Position numbers and translations under genes: made by a program. From Anaerolineales bacterium UBA2029 (GTDB taxonomy: Bacteria > Chloroflexota > Anaerolineae > Aggregatilineales > Aggregatilineaceae), in the NCBI GenBank assembly GCA_002332795.1, contig DDBP01000205.1:1-15323 (forward strand): a stretch of DNA of 15,323 nucleotides. The letters are read 5' to 3'. Below are positions 14,418 to 15,323 of the stretch, piece after piece. The notes beneath the pieces are model-generated. The model ran no database searches. It was not told where the DNA came from and saw nothing but the letters and a program-made list of their open reading frames with translations. The first letter of the stretch is position 1. Each line of letters begins with the position of its first letter.

Positions 14418-15134
14418 TCACGCCAGCGCCCGACGGCCCCGATACCACACATACCACGCCGCCCCCAGGACGACGGCCAGCGCTCCGATGCCAACGGTCA
14501 ACACGGAGGGTTCGCCTTCTCCTGCCAGCGATTCGCCAGGAGGATAGCCGGTCGCCGGCAGCCCTGTCGGCGCGAACAGTTCGCCCACCGCACTTTGGGC
14601 AAAGACGCCCGTCGGCCCGTTGCCCGCCAGCACCACCTGCGTGACCAGCACCCCGTTGACCGGCGCGTGCAGCACAGTGGTACGGACAGACATCCTCACC
14701 GACTCTCCGGGCCGCAATTCGGGTACAGAGAGAACCGCCGCGCGGTCGCTGGTGGTCACGACGCCCTGCGAGCTTTCGACATGCTCGATGCGCAGTTCGG
14801 CCTGCGGCGTGACAGTGATTATCAGATCGCGTCCGGGCGCTGTGCCCGTATTGTGCAGAGAGACAGTCCACAACACCGGCTCGCCCGGCAGCCCCAGCGC
14901 TCCCGCAACGGGCATCCCTGTCACGGTGAGCGCGGCTTGAAATGTCGGCTCTCCCCTGGAAGCCGGACAGAAGGGATTTTCTGCATCCCCTACTGCGACC
15001 TTCTCGACACAGCGAGCGATCGCCGGGCTGGACGGACAGGCAGCGGCGCGCACAGGGCGTACCCGCTCGCCCACAGCCAGCGTCCCCAGCAAAACCAATA
15101 CGCCGAGCAGCAATAGCGCCGCTTTGTGTCGCAT
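14418..15134 (-). CDS. Secreted surface protein with LPATG-type C-terminal anchor
   Basis: A 238-residue exported protein of unknown precise function. Residues 1-32 form a Sec signal peptide (RHK, a Leu-rich core, AAA before C33). Four Cys (33, 42, 56 and neighbours) lie near the mature N-terminus. Residues about 85-180 look like a DUF11-type beta-sandwich (VLWTVSLHNTGTAPG, then LRPGESV), a fold typical of surface proteins. The tail has LPATG (192-196), a Gly/Glu/Pro linker, a hydrophobic span (211-230) and YRGRR: the order expected of a sortase substrate or a membrane-anchored surface protein. The ATG at 15134 has AGGGGG 5 bases upstream and a strong promoter just before. An upstream Met at 15236 is beyond that promoter. 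No sortase gene is in the window. Confidence 0.82.
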   Translation of the reverse strand: MRHKAALLLLGVLVLLGTLAVGERVRPVRAAACPSSPAIARCVEKVAVGDAENPFCPASRGEPTFQAALTVTGMPVAGALGLPGEPVLWTVSLHNTGTAPGRDLIITVTPQAELRIEHVESSQGVVTTSDRAAVLSVPELRPGESVRMSVRTTVLHAPVNGVLVTQVVLAGNGPTGVFAQSAVGELFAPTGLPATGYPPGESLAGEGEPSVLTVGIGALAVVLGAAWYVWYRGRRALA

Positions 15135-15167
15135 GTTCCCCCTGAATCGTCCAACATCTTTGCGCTC

Positions 15168-15196
15168 ATTATACCTGTCGCTTGCCGGTCTGTAAA
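15168..15196 (-). promoter_or_regulatory. Strong promoter of the LPATG surface protein
   Basis: TTTACA (15196-15191), exactly 17 bases, then a perfect TATAAT (15173-15168) on the minus strand. Transcription would start about 26 bases before the ATG at 15134. This is the best sigma-70-type promoter in the window. Confidence 0.82.
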
Positions 15197-15209
15197 AAGA
15201 GTTGTGCTG

Positions 15210-15227
15210 CCCTGCTCTGCAGCAGGG
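15210..15227. other. Hairpin upstream of the last gene
   Basis: CCCTGCT (15210-15216) pairs with AGCAGGG (15221-15227) around CTGC, with wobble extension outside. It lies just upstream of the -35 of the LPATG gene. No T-tract follows on either strand, so I do not call it a terminator. Confidence 0.4.
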
Positions 15228-15270
15228 TGCGTGCAAAATGTGTCAGGCAGTTTTGCCGCGCTCCGCTTTA

Positions 15271-15314
15271 CCTCACCCCCACTCGGCGCTGACGCGCCTC
15301 GTTGCCCCCTCTCC
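15271..15314. repeat. Dispersed-repeat fragment at the right edge
   Basis: CCTCACCCCC (15271-15280) is followed after 24 bases by CCCCCTCTCC (15305-15314). The first is the exact reverse complement of 60-69 and the second is identical to 31-40. No coding signal was seen here. The element may continue past the window. Confidence 0.5.
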
Positions 15315-15323
15315 AGTCCAGGC

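Overview
The window is a GC-rich bacterial chromosome segment, most likely from a Chloroflexota (Anaerolineae-like) bacterium. This assignment is inference. It rests on the pairing of a Gram-positive-type Rex redox repressor with an LPATG-tailed surface protein (a monoderm-type envelope), on MreB, on small dicluster ferredoxins carrying the EWPWY segment, and on dispersed CCTCACCCCC/CCCCCTCTCC repeats. No tRNA, rRNA, CRISPR array, transposase or phage gene was seen, and no intergenic stretch exceeds 300 bases.

Layout. Positions 1-267 hold a dispersed-repeat fragment, a strong hairpin and a weak promoter. A secreted family-5 peptide/solute-binding protein without transporter partners follows on the plus strand (268-1827), closed by a bidirectional terminator. 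A minus-strand block follows, in transcription order: ferredoxin 2 (4825-4478), an orphan cytoplasmic TPR-histidine kinase (4278-2452) and ferredoxin 1 (2260-1910). The two ferredoxins are about 70% identical by eye and flank the kinase. Mn/Fe superoxide dismutase (5635-5021) and MreB (6918-5911) lie beside them as separate minus-strand units, each with its own terminator.

The centre (7061-11529) is the F1 part of the ATP synthase, atpA-atpG-atpD-atpC, ending in a textbook intrinsic terminator. The delta and F0 genes (atpH, F, E, B) are absent from the window. Upstream lies rex-proC (13338-11773), divergent from a Tat-exported, PGRP-type N-acetylmuramoyl-L-alanine amidase (13567-14346). The last gene (15134-14418) is a secreted protein with a repeat-like beta domain and a C-terminal LPATG-membrane-Arg tail.

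How it fits together. The theme is energy and redox housekeeping: ferredoxins, superoxide dismutase, an NADH-sensing repressor, an NAD(P)H-using proline enzyme and ATP synthase, followed by cell-wall genes. A Rex-like operator overlaps the -10 of rex, and a weaker one overlaps the -10 of the atpA operon, so F1 expression may be tied to NADH/NAD+. I found no convincing undescribed multi-gene system. The most unusual signals are the Asp-for-Cys swap in the first cluster of both ferredoxins, the duplicated ferredoxins around a kinase, an Asn in the MreB phosphate-2 loop, and the possible Rex control of an F1-only operon.
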